From: Thalassovita mangrovi
GTDB lineage: Bacteria > Pseudomonadota > Alphaproteobacteria > Rhodobacterales > Rhodobacteraceae
Reading direction: 5' to 3'
Length of the DNA: 64,000 nucleotides
NCBI RefSeq assembly: GCF_009857745.1
Contig: NZ_WWEN01000004.1
Location: forward strand, 124,001-188,000
Shown: positions 38,362 to 46,107 of the stretch, in pieces
Layout: each line of letters starts with the position of its first letter
How positions within the stretch are numbered: the first letter of the stretch is position 1
Notes under the pieces: generated by a model
Told to the model about the DNA's origin: nothing
The model's database searches: none
What the model saw: the letters and a program-made list of their open reading frames with translations, nothing else
Position numbers and translations under genes: made by a program

Positions 38362-39726
38362 ATGAACGAACGTCCCAATTCCCTTCACGCCTCGGATATC
38401 GCCCATTCGATGCACCCCTATACCAACATGCGCGCGCATGAGGAAAAGGGGCCGATGATCATGACCCGCGGCGATGGAATCCGCGTCTATGACATCGACA
38501 ATAAGGAATATATCGAAGCGCTGGCCGGTCTGTGGTCGGTCGCCGTGGGCTTTTCCGAAACCCGCCTGGCCGATGTCGCCTATGAGCAGATGAAGAAGCT
38601 GCCCTATTATCACAGCTTCGCCCACAAGGCGCATGAACCGTCGATCCGCCTGGCCGAGAAGCTGGTGGAAATGACCCCTGAGGGGCTGAACCGCGTGTTC
38701 TTCACCAATTCGGGGTCCGAGGCGAACGACACCGTGATCAAGATGGTCTGGTTCCTCAACAACGCGCTTGGCCGCCACGGCAAGAAGAAATTCCTGGCCC
38801 GCAACAAGGCCTATCACGGCATCACCATCGCGTCGGGATCGCTGACCGGTCTGCCTGCGAACCACAAAGATTTCGACCTTCCGGCGCTGCCCGTCACCCA
38901 CCTGACCACCCCGCATTACTGGCGCTTCGCCAATGACGGCGAAACCGAGGCCGAGTTTACCGCCCGACTGCTGAAGGAACTGGAAGACACCATCGCGGCG
39001 GAAGGCGCCGACACCATCGCGGCCTTCATCGGCGAACCGGTGATGGGGGCAGGCGGCGTGATGGTGCCGCCCGAAGGCTACTGGCCCGGCGTCGCGGAAA
39101 TCTGCCGCAAGAACGACATCCTGCTGGTCTCGGACGAGGTGATCAACGGGTTCGGCCGCCTGGGCACGCCGTTCGGCTGCGAAAAATTCGGCTTCACCCC
39201 GGATATCCTGGTGACCTCGAAACAGTTGACCTCGTCCTATATGCCGCTGGCCGCGATCATGGTGTCGGACGATGTTTACAACACGATCGCCGATCACACC
39301 GCCAAGCTGGGCACCTTCGGCCACGGCTTCACCGCCTCCGGCCATCCGGTGGCCTGCGCCGTGGGGCTTGAGAACCTCGCCATCATCGAGGAACGGGACC
39401 TGATGGGCAACGCCGCGCGGCTGGAAAAGCCGTTCCAGGAGGGCCTGCGTAAATTCGCCGATCACCCGCTGGTGGGCGAAGTCCGTGGGGTCGGTCTGAT
39501 CGCCGGGCTGGAACTGGTCAAGGACAAGACCACCAAGGAAGCCTACGCACCTGCCGGGTCGATGGCGGCGCGGGTGGTCGCGCTGGCGGCCGAAGAGGGG
39601 CTGATCTGCCGCAACGTCTATGAAACCGTGGCGCTGTGCCCGCCGCTGATCCTGACCGAAGGCGACATCGAGCAAATCATCGCCCGTCTGGGCCGCGCGC
39701 TGGACCGGGCGCTGGCAGAGGTCTGA
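38362..39726 (+). CDS. Class III aminotransferase (PLP)
   Basis: Omega-aminotransferase of 454 residues. It shows FTNSGSEANDTVIKMVWF, AYHGITIASGSLTG, FIGEPVMGAGGVMVPPEGYWPGV, SDEVINGFGRLGTPFGCEKFG and the PLP Lys in LVTSKQLTSSYMPLAA. It resembles polyamine, beta-alanine or taurine:pyruvate transaminases (SpuC type). Together with the deacetylase this hints at use of amines or polyamine derivatives. The ATG at 38362 is the only start that keeps the N-terminal helix; a palindromic terminator follows at 39754. Confidence 0.88.
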   Translation: MNERPNSLHASDIAHSMHPYTNMRAHEEKGPMIMTRGDGIRVYDIDNKEYIEALAGLWSVAVGFSETRLADVAYEQMKKLPYYHSFAHKAHEPSIRLAEKLVEMTPEGLNRVFFTNSGSEANDTVIKMVWFLNNALGRHGKKKFLARNKAYHGITIASGSLTGLPANHKDFDLPALPVTHLTTPHYWRFANDGETEAEFTARLLKELEDTIAAEGADTIAAFIGEPVMGAGGVMVPPEGYWPGVAEICRKNDILLVSDEVINGFGRLGTPFGCEKFGFTPDILVTSKQLTSSYMPLAAIMVSDDVYNTIADHTAKLGTFGHGFTASGHPVACAVGLENLAIIEERDLMGNAARLEKPFQEGLRKFADHPLVGEVRGVGLIAGLELVKDKTTKEAYAPAGSMAARVVALAAEEGLICRNVYETVALCPPLILTEGDIEQIIARLGRALDRALAEV

Positions 39727-39753
39727 TCGTCAGGGCAATACGCTGAAGTCAAG

Positions 39754-39781
39754 GGCCGGCGAGGGATCCCTCGCCGGCCTT
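39754..39781 (+). terminator. Palindromic terminator after aminotransferase
   Basis: A perfect 26-bp palindrome at 39754-39779 (GGCCGGCGAGGGA / TCCCTCGCCGGCC), extended by further pairs and followed by a weak T-tract (TTATCGTTT). It can stop transcription from the left and perhaps also from the convergent gene on the right. Confidence 0.8.
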
Positions 39782-39845
39782 ATCGTTTGCGCCGTCAGAA
39801 GGGCCTGGTTTTGGAGGTAGGGTGGTCGGCAGATCGCCCGACGGT

Positions 39846-40826
39846 TCAAAGGTCGTTTTCCGGCGCGTCGATCCCGAGAATGTCCCAGTATCGCTGCGGC
39901 TCGAAGCCTTGGCTGTATCCGGCCGCTACGCCAAACCCGCCGTGTCCGACGATCAGGTCATCGCAAAGCGTGAGGCAGTTGAATTCGAGAACGACCATGC
40001 CGAATTCCCTGCTTGCGGGGCTTTCGGATCTTTCGAAATGGATCGGGACTTCATTGAATGAAAACACCCGGAAACTCTTTCCGATCTCGTCTCTGAAAAT
40101 TTCTTTGGCCGCCGGGGCGTCCGATGTGAGGAATATGGCCGGTTTCCGCTTGAAGAACCCCGAATGCTTTTTCCGCAATGCGCGCGCTGCCTGCCGGATA
40201 TTTTCAGGCTGGTCGAGGTTGGGGTCTTCCCAATTCCCGCTCCCTCCGGTGCGAAATTGGATGCCGACAACCTTCTTGTTCGCGGTCCTGAATTCCTGGA
40301 ATTGTTGAAATTCGTTTTTTACGCTTTCAGGGCACGCAAATTTGAAAAGTCTTTTGAAGCAAACATGAAAAACGTCCTCGTTTGAGAAGTTTTCGATTTC
40401 CAGTTCCCGCTTCAATACCTTTTCAAAATGCGTGAAGTAACCGACGTCAAAGAAGTTTGCATAGAACTTCAATATTTCACTCTGGCCATAAACCCTTGAG
40501 AATTCGGTCTTGTCTTCAAGCGTTTTCAGGAGAAGGTCCAGCTTTTCTGCCTGGTCTGGCCGTAGGGCAGGGTCGATAAAGTCAAATACCTGCGTGTTGG
40601 CATCTGTCGGAACACGTTCCTTGCCATACTTCCAATTCACCGTATTTGGGGTGAAGAAGTCAGATATTTCCGCAGGGTGATCCCAGTCGATAAGGAAATC
40701 CCGGCCCGTAAGAATAGACAAAATATAACATGTCACAACGCCCTTGAGGCGATCAGCGAACCCGCCTACTTTCCCACGCTTTCCGCCGATAATTCGGTTG
40801 GCGGAAAACATAATGACTGCATTCAT
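39846..40826 (-). CDS. Fucosyltransferase-like glycosyltransferase (putative)
   Basis: A 326-residue protein of the surface polysaccharide locus. The N-terminus GGKRGKVGGFADRLKGVVTCYILSILTGRDFLIDW resembles the start of NodZ/plant xyloglucan fucosyltransferases. VVGIQFRTGGSGNWEDP occupies the place of the nucleotide-binding V-x-R motif, and FLTSDAPAAKEIFRDEIG and LCDDLIVGHGGFGVAAGYS follow, so a GDP-sugar-dependent transferase is likely. AT content is higher than in flanking genes, suggesting acquisition. Donor and acceptor are unknown. Confidence 0.55.
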   Translation of the reverse strand: MNAVIMFSANRIIGGKRGKVGGFADRLKGVVTCYILSILTGRDFLIDWDHPAEISDFFTPNTVNWKYGKERVPTDANTQVFDFIDPALRPDQAEKLDLLLKTLEDKTEFSRVYGQSEILKFYANFFDVGYFTHFEKVLKRELEIENFSNEDVFHVCFKRLFKFACPESVKNEFQQFQEFRTANKKVVGIQFRTGGSGNWEDPNLDQPENIRQAARALRKKHSGFFKRKPAIFLTSDAPAAKEIFRDEIGKSFRVFSFNEVPIHFERSESPASREFGMVVLEFNCLTLCDDLIVGHGGFGVAAGYSQGFEPQRYWDILGIDAPENDL

Positions 40827-40972
40827 TGATCAGCTCCAATCGACAGCCACGCGGTTGTCCGCACGCTTTTTGCAGGCTCTGTTTATGACCGTATGATTTT
40901 TGGGCGCAAGCTCATTCGGCCTGTGAGCCCCGTTTGCGGCAGGCCGAGCCACGGCCATCGGGCCGACCCGGC

Positions 40973-41917
40973 TCAGACGTCCAAAGACTTCGTATTCAGC
41001 AGCATCAATCGCAGAGTTTCGGTATCGAGTTCCCGGAGCTTGGAGTTGAACGTTATATAGGCGAGCTTCATGAGCAGCATATGTCTTACATATTGGTTTT
41101 TATCGGCCTCATCCATGGCCGTTTCGGCTATCATCTTCGTGTGGTAATGAAGGCTTTGAGCAATTTTCTCAAAGAAATCGTCCTGGTATCGTTCCATCAA
41201 ACCTTCAGATTCCAGGAAGTCCCAGAGCATATCGTAGGTGCGGAAATAATCGATGATATGTCGCGCACTATACGAGTTGGTCGCCGAGCCTCGCCGCACG
41301 ACGTAGTAATACAGGGCGTCTTGGATGATCCGTATGTCTTTGGCGTAGCGCAGGGCCTTGGGCGTTGTCGCGAGGTCCTCATAATACACATTTGTCGGGA
41401 ATAAGATCCCGTTATCCCTGAACAGACTGATGCGCCAAAGCTTGTTGCAGAATGAAGGTTGCAACAAAGACAGGATATTGGCCTGCAGAGCGTCGTTCTT
41501 GACCGTCTTGTTCGGCATGGCGCTCTTCGTGGTTTCAGTGCCATCTTCGTCGACGAGCGCCAATCCGCAGGACACGACATCTATCGTCTGCCCCTCGGTC
41601 GCGTCCCACAGGCGTTCGAGCATGAGCGAATCTATGTAGTCGTCGCTGTCGACACTGGCCAGATAGGGCGCGCGGGCCAGGTAGATTCCGGTATTCCGCG
41701 CCCCTCCGGGACCGAGGTTGCTTTCATGGCGGATCAGCCGAATCCGATCATCCTCCGCGGCGAGCAGTTGCACGATTTCGGCGCTGTTGTCGGGCGAGCA
41801 ATCGTCGATGCAGAGAATCTCGATGTCTTTCAGCGTCTGGTTCATCACGGAGCGGACGCATCTCTCAATATAGCGTTCAGTGCCGTAAATCGGAATAATG
41901 ACGGAAACCTTGGGCAT
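40973..41917 (-). CDS. GT2 family glycosyltransferase (downstream copy)
   Basis: A 314-residue inverting glycosyltransferase of GT-A fold. SVIIPIYGTERYIERCVRSVMNQTLKDIEILCIDDCSPDNS opens the domain, and SVDSDDYIDSLML carries the DxD-type metal motif. The first 119 residues are nearly the same as those of the gene at 42158-43135, while the rest has diverged. The donor-binding half is thus shared and the acceptor half differs. Part of the polysaccharide locus, probably processive chain building together with its neighbour. Confidence 0.87.
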   Translation of the reverse strand: MPKVSVIIPIYGTERYIERCVRSVMNQTLKDIEILCIDDCSPDNSAEIVQLLAAEDDRIRLIRHESNLGPGGARNTGIYLARAPYLASVDSDDYIDSLMLERLWDATEGQTIDVVSCGLALVDEDGTETTKSAMPNKTVKNDALQANILSLLQPSFCNKLWRISLFRDNGILFPTNVYYEDLATTPKALRYAKDIRIIQDALYYYVVRRGSATNSYSARHIIDYFRTYDMLWDFLESEGLMERYQDDFFEKIAQSLHYHTKMIAETAMDEADKNQYVRHMLLMKLAYITFNSKLRELDTETLRLMLLNTKSLDV

Positions 41918-42059
41918 GAATTCCCTTATTTTATTGATAAAACCGTGTCTTCAAACAGCAGCCGGAGTGACCTCTCTCTTTCGGCCGGTTTAAGTTACAT
42001 TGCTCGTTCACTAACAGAGTGCTCTGCCAAATCTTTCTTGGCAAGGTAGGCCATTCGTC

Positions 42060-42086
42060 GCTGCAATGCGTATTTTGCATTGCAGC
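42060..42086. repeat. Hairpin between the two GT2 genes
   Basis: GCTGCAATGC (42060-42069), a 7-nt loop, GCATTGCAGC (42077-42086): a perfect 10-bp stem in the 240-bp gap that separates the two minus-strand GT2 genes. There is no clear T-tract on either strand, so its role (weak terminator, mRNA stabiliser) is open. Confidence 0.6.
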
Positions 42087-42157
42087 CATTCCTATTTTCT
42101 GCGGATCAAATTGATGCTCAAACACCTGTCGGTATCGGCGGGGAGCCGGTAAACAAA

Positions 42158-43135
42158 TCAGCTTTGTTCGGGGTCTTGGTCATTGGAAGGCAAATCAGCA
42201 AAACGCGACGCGTTCAACAATAAGCCGCGCAGCGTTGGCAGGTCCAGACCACGAAGCTGTTCCGAATGCTCCAGATACGCAAGCTTCAGCAGCAGCATAT
42301 GCCGGACGTATTGTGTCTTTTCCTCTTCCGGCAGGTCGGAGCTGGCGAGTGTCTCGGTGTGATAATGGAGCTCCTTTCCCATTTGTTCCTCGAATTTGTG
42401 GCGATAAAGGTCGCTCAGCCCCTCATCGTCCAAGAAATTCCACAGCACGTCGAAAACCCGGAAATAGTCGATGATATGCTTCGGGCCAAAGGAGTTGGTG
42501 ATCGACTTGTCCCGTATCACATAGTGGTAGAGTGGGTGGGGAATGCTTTTGATACGCTTGGCGAAGCGCAGGGCGCGTGGCGTCGTCGCCAGGTCCTCGA
42601 AGTAAAGATGTTCGGGGAAGGTGATGCCATTGTCGGTGAACAGGGTTGTTCGCCAAAGCTTGTTCCAGAAAGCCGGAGCTTGCAGATTCAGGAGATTTAC
42701 CTGAGACGGGTCGACATCGAAGGATTGATCCTGAATCCTCGCATTCGTTCTTAGGGACCCGTCTTCATTCATCATTGCGATGCCGCAGGACACGACATCT
42801 ATCGTCTGCCCCTCGGTCGCGTCCCACAGGCGTTCGAGCATGAGCGGATCTATGTAGTCGTCGCTGTCGACACTGGCCAGATAGGGCGCGCGGGCCAGGT
42901 AAATTCCGGTATTCCGCGCTCCTCCGGGACCGAGGTTGCTTTCATGGCGGATTAACCTGATCCGGTCATCCTCCGCGGCGAGCCGTTGCACGATTTCGAC
43001 GCTGTTGTCGGGAGAGCAATCGTCGATGCAGAGGATCTCGATGTCTTTCAGCGTCTGGTCCATCACGGAACGCACGCATCTCTCAATGTAGCGTTCAGCG
43101 CCGCAAAACGGAATGATGACGGAAATCTTGGGCAT
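42158..43135 (-). CDS. GT2 family glycosyltransferase (upstream copy)
   Basis: A 325-residue paralogue of the neighbouring GT2. SVIIPFCGAERYIERCVRSVMDQTLKDIEILCIDDCSPDNS and DSDDYIDPLML give the GT-A core; the C-terminal half is different, ending in a polar tail (DLPSNDQDPEQS). Reading from the KpsT side, it lies closest to the export genes. It probably adds a sugar to the polysaccharide repeat; the donor cannot be deduced. Confidence 0.87.
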   Translation of the reverse strand: MPKISVIIPFCGAERYIERCVRSVMDQTLKDIEILCIDDCSPDNSVEIVQRLAAEDDRIRLIRHESNLGPGGARNTGIYLARAPYLASVDSDDYIDPLMLERLWDATEGQTIDVVSCGIAMMNEDGSLRTNARIQDQSFDVDPSQVNLLNLQAPAFWNKLWRTTLFTDNGITFPEHLYFEDLATTPRALRFAKRIKSIPHPLYHYVIRDKSITNSFGPKHIIDYFRVFDVLWNFLDDEGLSDLYRHKFEEQMGKELHYHTETLASSDLPEEEKTQYVRHMLLLKLAYLEHSEQLRGLDLPTLRGLLLNASRFADLPSNDQDPEQS

Positions 43136-43207
43136 TGGGCTCCTCGTGAAATGAACGCAGCAGAGGCGCGGGCCGGGAGGTGTTGTCCTGGCAACAGAGC
43201 GATGGGC

Positions 43208-43888
43208 TTATTTTTGCATCCAGGGCGGCAGCCGCCCTTTCATCAAGTGCTCATAATGTTCGACCGCCTTGTCGACCTTGGCATAGTAGAAGAAGCGACC
43301 GTTCTGCAGGACAACGCCCGACTGGCAGATCCGTTTCATCTGTTCCAGCGAATGAGACACGAAGACCGCCCCGCTGTCTTGCAGTCTGTCCAGCAACATG
43401 GCTTCGCTCTTGGCTCTGAAGGACCCGTCGCCCACTGCAGTGATTTCATCGATCAGATAGGTGTCGAATTTGACCGCCATCGACATTCCGAAGGCCAGGC
43501 GCGATTTCATCCCCGATGAATAGGTACGGACCGGCAGGTCGAAATGCCGGCCGAGTTCAGAAAAATCGCGGGTGAATGCGACCATTTCGTCCGTATCGAT
43601 CCCATAGATCCGCGCAACAAATTTGACGTTCTGCGCGCCGGTGAGGTTGGGGTGGAAACTGCCGGCGAAGCCGACCGGCCAGGACACGCTGCCGTGGCGG
43701 ATGATTTCACCGCTATCGGGGCTCAGCGTGCCGGCGATCATCTTCAGCATGGTCGATTTGCCCGCACCGTTGGCGCCCATCAGCGCGACGCATTCACCCG
43801 TGGGAAAGGTGAAATTGATGTTGCGGGCGACCGGCTTGGCGATGCCTTTCAGCCGGTAGACCTTGGAAAGGTTGCGCAGTTCGATCAT
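43208..43888 (-). CDS. kpsT: Capsule exporter ATPase, KpsT-like
   Basis: ATPase of an ABC-2 exporter that drives polysaccharide across the inner membrane. Walker A GANGAGKSTMLK is at about 37-48, the signature region YSSGMKSRLAFGMSMAV, and YLIDEITAVGD replaces the usual DEP-type Walker B end, as in the KpsT/RfbE group. 226 residues match the KpsT length. kpsE lies directly upstream on the same strand and kpsM is divergent. Confidence 0.92.
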   Translation of the reverse strand: MIELRNLSKVYRLKGIAKPVARNINFTFPTGECVALMGANGAGKSTMLKMIAGTLSPDSGEIIRHGSVSWPVGFAGSFHPNLTGAQNVKFVARIYGIDTDEMVAFTRDFSELGRHFDLPVRTYSSGMKSRLAFGMSMAVKFDTYLIDEITAVGDGSFRAKSEAMLLDRLQDSGAVFVSHSLEQMKRICQSGVVLQNGRFFYYAKVDKAVEHYEHLMKGRLPPWMQK

Positions 43889-43894
43889 CTTGGT

Positions 43895-45232
43895 TCAGCG
43901 TCGGTCCCTGAGGCTGTAATAGATCAAAACCCCGATTGCCCAGAACAGCAGCAGGAAGGCGCCGCTTATCAGGGACAGAACCAGACGCTGCGGGTATTGT
44001 GCCGATTGCGGCAGGGTCGGCTTGGCATAGGTGGCCAGGTAACGGCTTTGCCGCTGGGCTTCGGCCTGGGCGGTATCCAATGCGGCCTGCGCCGCCAGAT
44101 AGGATTTCTGGGCATATTCGACATCGACCATCAGCCGTTCGAATTCGCCCACCAGGGTGGAATAATCGGTGCCTTCCGTCGCGCTGGCAGCATCTCCGAT
44201 GCCGAATTTCTGCCGTTCCTTTTCGATCAGCGACTGGATCACCGCGATGCGGCGACGGGCCTGTTCCACCCGCGGATCGTTGTCGCGGGCGGTGTCCAGC
44301 AGCAGGTTCATTTCGATGATGGTCGCGGCGAGCTGGCTTTCAAGCGAATTCAGCAGCCCCATCTGTCCCTGGATATCGGCGCTCGGATCGACGATCCGGG
44401 TCTCCGAACGGAACCGGGTCAGGGCCTCGCGGGTGGCTTTCAGGCGGGTGACGGCCTGTTCCAGATCGTCACGCGCATAGCCTGTGGCATCGGCGCGCGC
44501 GATGGCCGAGAGTTCGTTGATCATGATCGTCGATTCTTCGATGATCGCCTCGGCGATGCGATGCGCGTCTTCCGCGGTAAAGGCTTTCACCTGCACTTCG
44601 ATCAACCCGCTGCCACTCGCATAGCTGAGCTGGACCACGCGCTGCCAGTACTTGACCAGGTCCTCGATCGAGTTTTGCGGATCGACGGTGAAGACCGGAT
44701 CGAAAGCGGGGCGGGAATAGATTTCGCGCAGGTTCAGCCGCTTGTCGATCGCTTCGACCATGGTTTGGCTTTGGATGAATTCGTAGAGAATATCCGTATC
44801 GGAGGAACTGCTTCCCGACAGGCTGGCCAGGCCGCCCAGCAGGCTCTGCGCGCCGCTCATTTCCTCGGAACGCACGGTGAAGCCGAAGCTGGAGGCATAT
44901 TGATCCTCGGCGATGGCGTAGAGGTAGAAAACGACCGCCGCCAACGGCAACATGACAACTGCAACGAAACTGGCCAGCATTGCGTAATGGCGTTTACGGG
45001 CCCGGGCGCGTCCGGCGGTCTTGGGCGCGGCAGGGCGCGGAGAGGCCGGTTTTGCTGCGGCCGCGGGTTGTTTCGTGGGGGAAGCGGTTTGCTGTAAAAT
45101 GGGCCCGCCCTCTTTTGGTTTTGAAACGGTTGGGCCCAGACTTCGGATTTTCTCTCTCGCAATGCAAGGACAAATCTCATAAACCGTAGCGGAATACCGC
45201 GCCTTGATGCAGGCCTCCAAGACCAGATACAA
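43895..45232 (-). CDS. kpsE: Capsule export inner-membrane protein, KpsE-like
   Basis: Polysaccharide co-polymerase/export protein spanning inner membrane and periplasm. A basic, Pro/Ala-rich cytosolic head (about 40-82) is followed by one helix (LASFVAVVMLPLAAVVFYLY). Then comes a periplasmic domain with heptad-rich coiled coil (ADATGYARDDLEQAV ... LAAQAALDTAQAEAQRQ), and a second helix (LVLSLISGAFLLLFWAIGVLIYYSL) closes the protein. The overall layout is that of KpsE/BexC. The frame opens with TTG at 45232, only 14 bp from the divergent kpsM; a start near Met85 is possible but would remove the head. Confidence 0.85.
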   Translation of the reverse strand: MYLVLEACIKARYSATVYEICPCIAREKIRSLGPTVSKPKEGGPILQQTASPTKQPAAAAKPASPRPAAPKTAGRARARKRHYAMLASFVAVVMLPLAAVVFYLYAIAEDQYASSFGFTVRSEEMSGAQSLLGGLASLSGSSSSDTDILYEFIQSQTMVEAIDKRLNLREIYSRPAFDPVFTVDPQNSIEDLVKYWQRVVQLSYASGSGLIEVQVKAFTAEDAHRIAEAIIEESTIMINELSAIARADATGYARDDLEQAVTRLKATREALTRFRSETRIVDPSADIQGQMGLLNSLESQLAATIIEMNLLLDTARDNDPRVEQARRRIAVIQSLIEKERQKFGIGDAASATEGTDYSTLVGEFERLMVDVEYAQKSYLAAQAALDTAQAEAQRQSRYLATYAKPTLPQSAQYPQRLVLSLISGAFLLLFWAIGVLIYYSLRDRR

Positions 45233-45246
45233 AGAACAGGCCGTTG

Positions 45247-46041
45247 ATGCCCAGTACGCCCCTCATCAATCAGAAATATGTCTTTCCGAGATCCGTGATG
45301 GCGCTGATGCTGCGCGAGATGAGTACCACCTATGGTCGTTCTCCCGGGGGGTACATCTGGGCGTTCCTTGAGCCCCTGGGCGGGATCGTCATGATGTCGG
45401 TGATCTTTTACTTCATCGCCCGCGCGCCGGCATTGGGGACGAATTTCCCGCTCTATTTCGCTACCGGTTTCCTGCCGTTCATGATGTATCAATCAACGGC
45501 CGCCAGGGTGGGCCAGGCGATCCGCTATTCCAAGCCGCTGCTATCCTATCCCAAGGTCACCTATATGGATGCCGTATTGGCGCGGCTGCTGCTGAATTTC
45601 CTGACCCAGACCGTGGTCACGCTGATCCTGATCACCTCTATCGTTCTGATTTTTGACGTGAAGCTCAGTATCGATTACGTGACCTGCGGGCATGCCTTGT
45701 TCATGGCCGCGTTTTTGGGGTTCGCTATCGGAACGGTGAATTGCTATCTGATGAGCATGTTCCCCATCTGGCAAACCGTTTGGTCGGTGGTGAACCGTCC
45801 GTTGTTCCTCTTGTCAGGGATCTTTTTCCTGATCGATCCGCTGCCCGCAAACTTCCGTTCGTTGCTTCTCTACAATCCGGTGGCGCATCCGATTATGATG
45901 ATGCGGCGAGGTATCTATATTTCCTACGACGCGGTCTATGTCTCGGAACTTTATGTCTACTCGATCTCCTTCGTCCTGATGGCTTTCGGCCTGCTTCTTT
46001 TGCATCGCTACCACAAAATAATGATGGACGAAGGCGCCTGA
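45247..46041 (+). CDS. kpsM: Capsule exporter permease, KpsM-like
   Basis: ABC-2 type membrane permease partnering KpsT. Six hydrophobic segments, with MALMLREMSTTYGRSPGGYIWAFLEPLGG at the start and RSLLLYNPVAHPIMMMRRGIY near the end, as in KpsM. The ATG at 45247 is preferred to the TTG codon before it. Divergent from kpsE, so the promoter region is very short or shared with coding sequence. Confidence 0.92.
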   Translation: MPSTPLINQKYVFPRSVMALMLREMSTTYGRSPGGYIWAFLEPLGGIVMMSVIFYFIARAPALGTNFPLYFATGFLPFMMYQSTAARVGQAIRYSKPLLSYPKVTYMDAVLARLLLNFLTQTVVTLILITSIVLIFDVKLSIDYVTCGHALFMAAFLGFAIGTVNCYLMSMFPIWQTVWSVVNRPLFLLSGIFFLIDPLPANFRSLLLYNPVAHPIMMMRRGIYISYDAVYVSELYVYSISFVLMAFGLLLLHRYHKIMMDEGA

Positions 46042-46107
46042 GCCGCAAAAGCTTGCCCTTCACCGAGGCCATTGTTATGCGAGGCCGAATGCATACAGGA
46101 ACGCACG

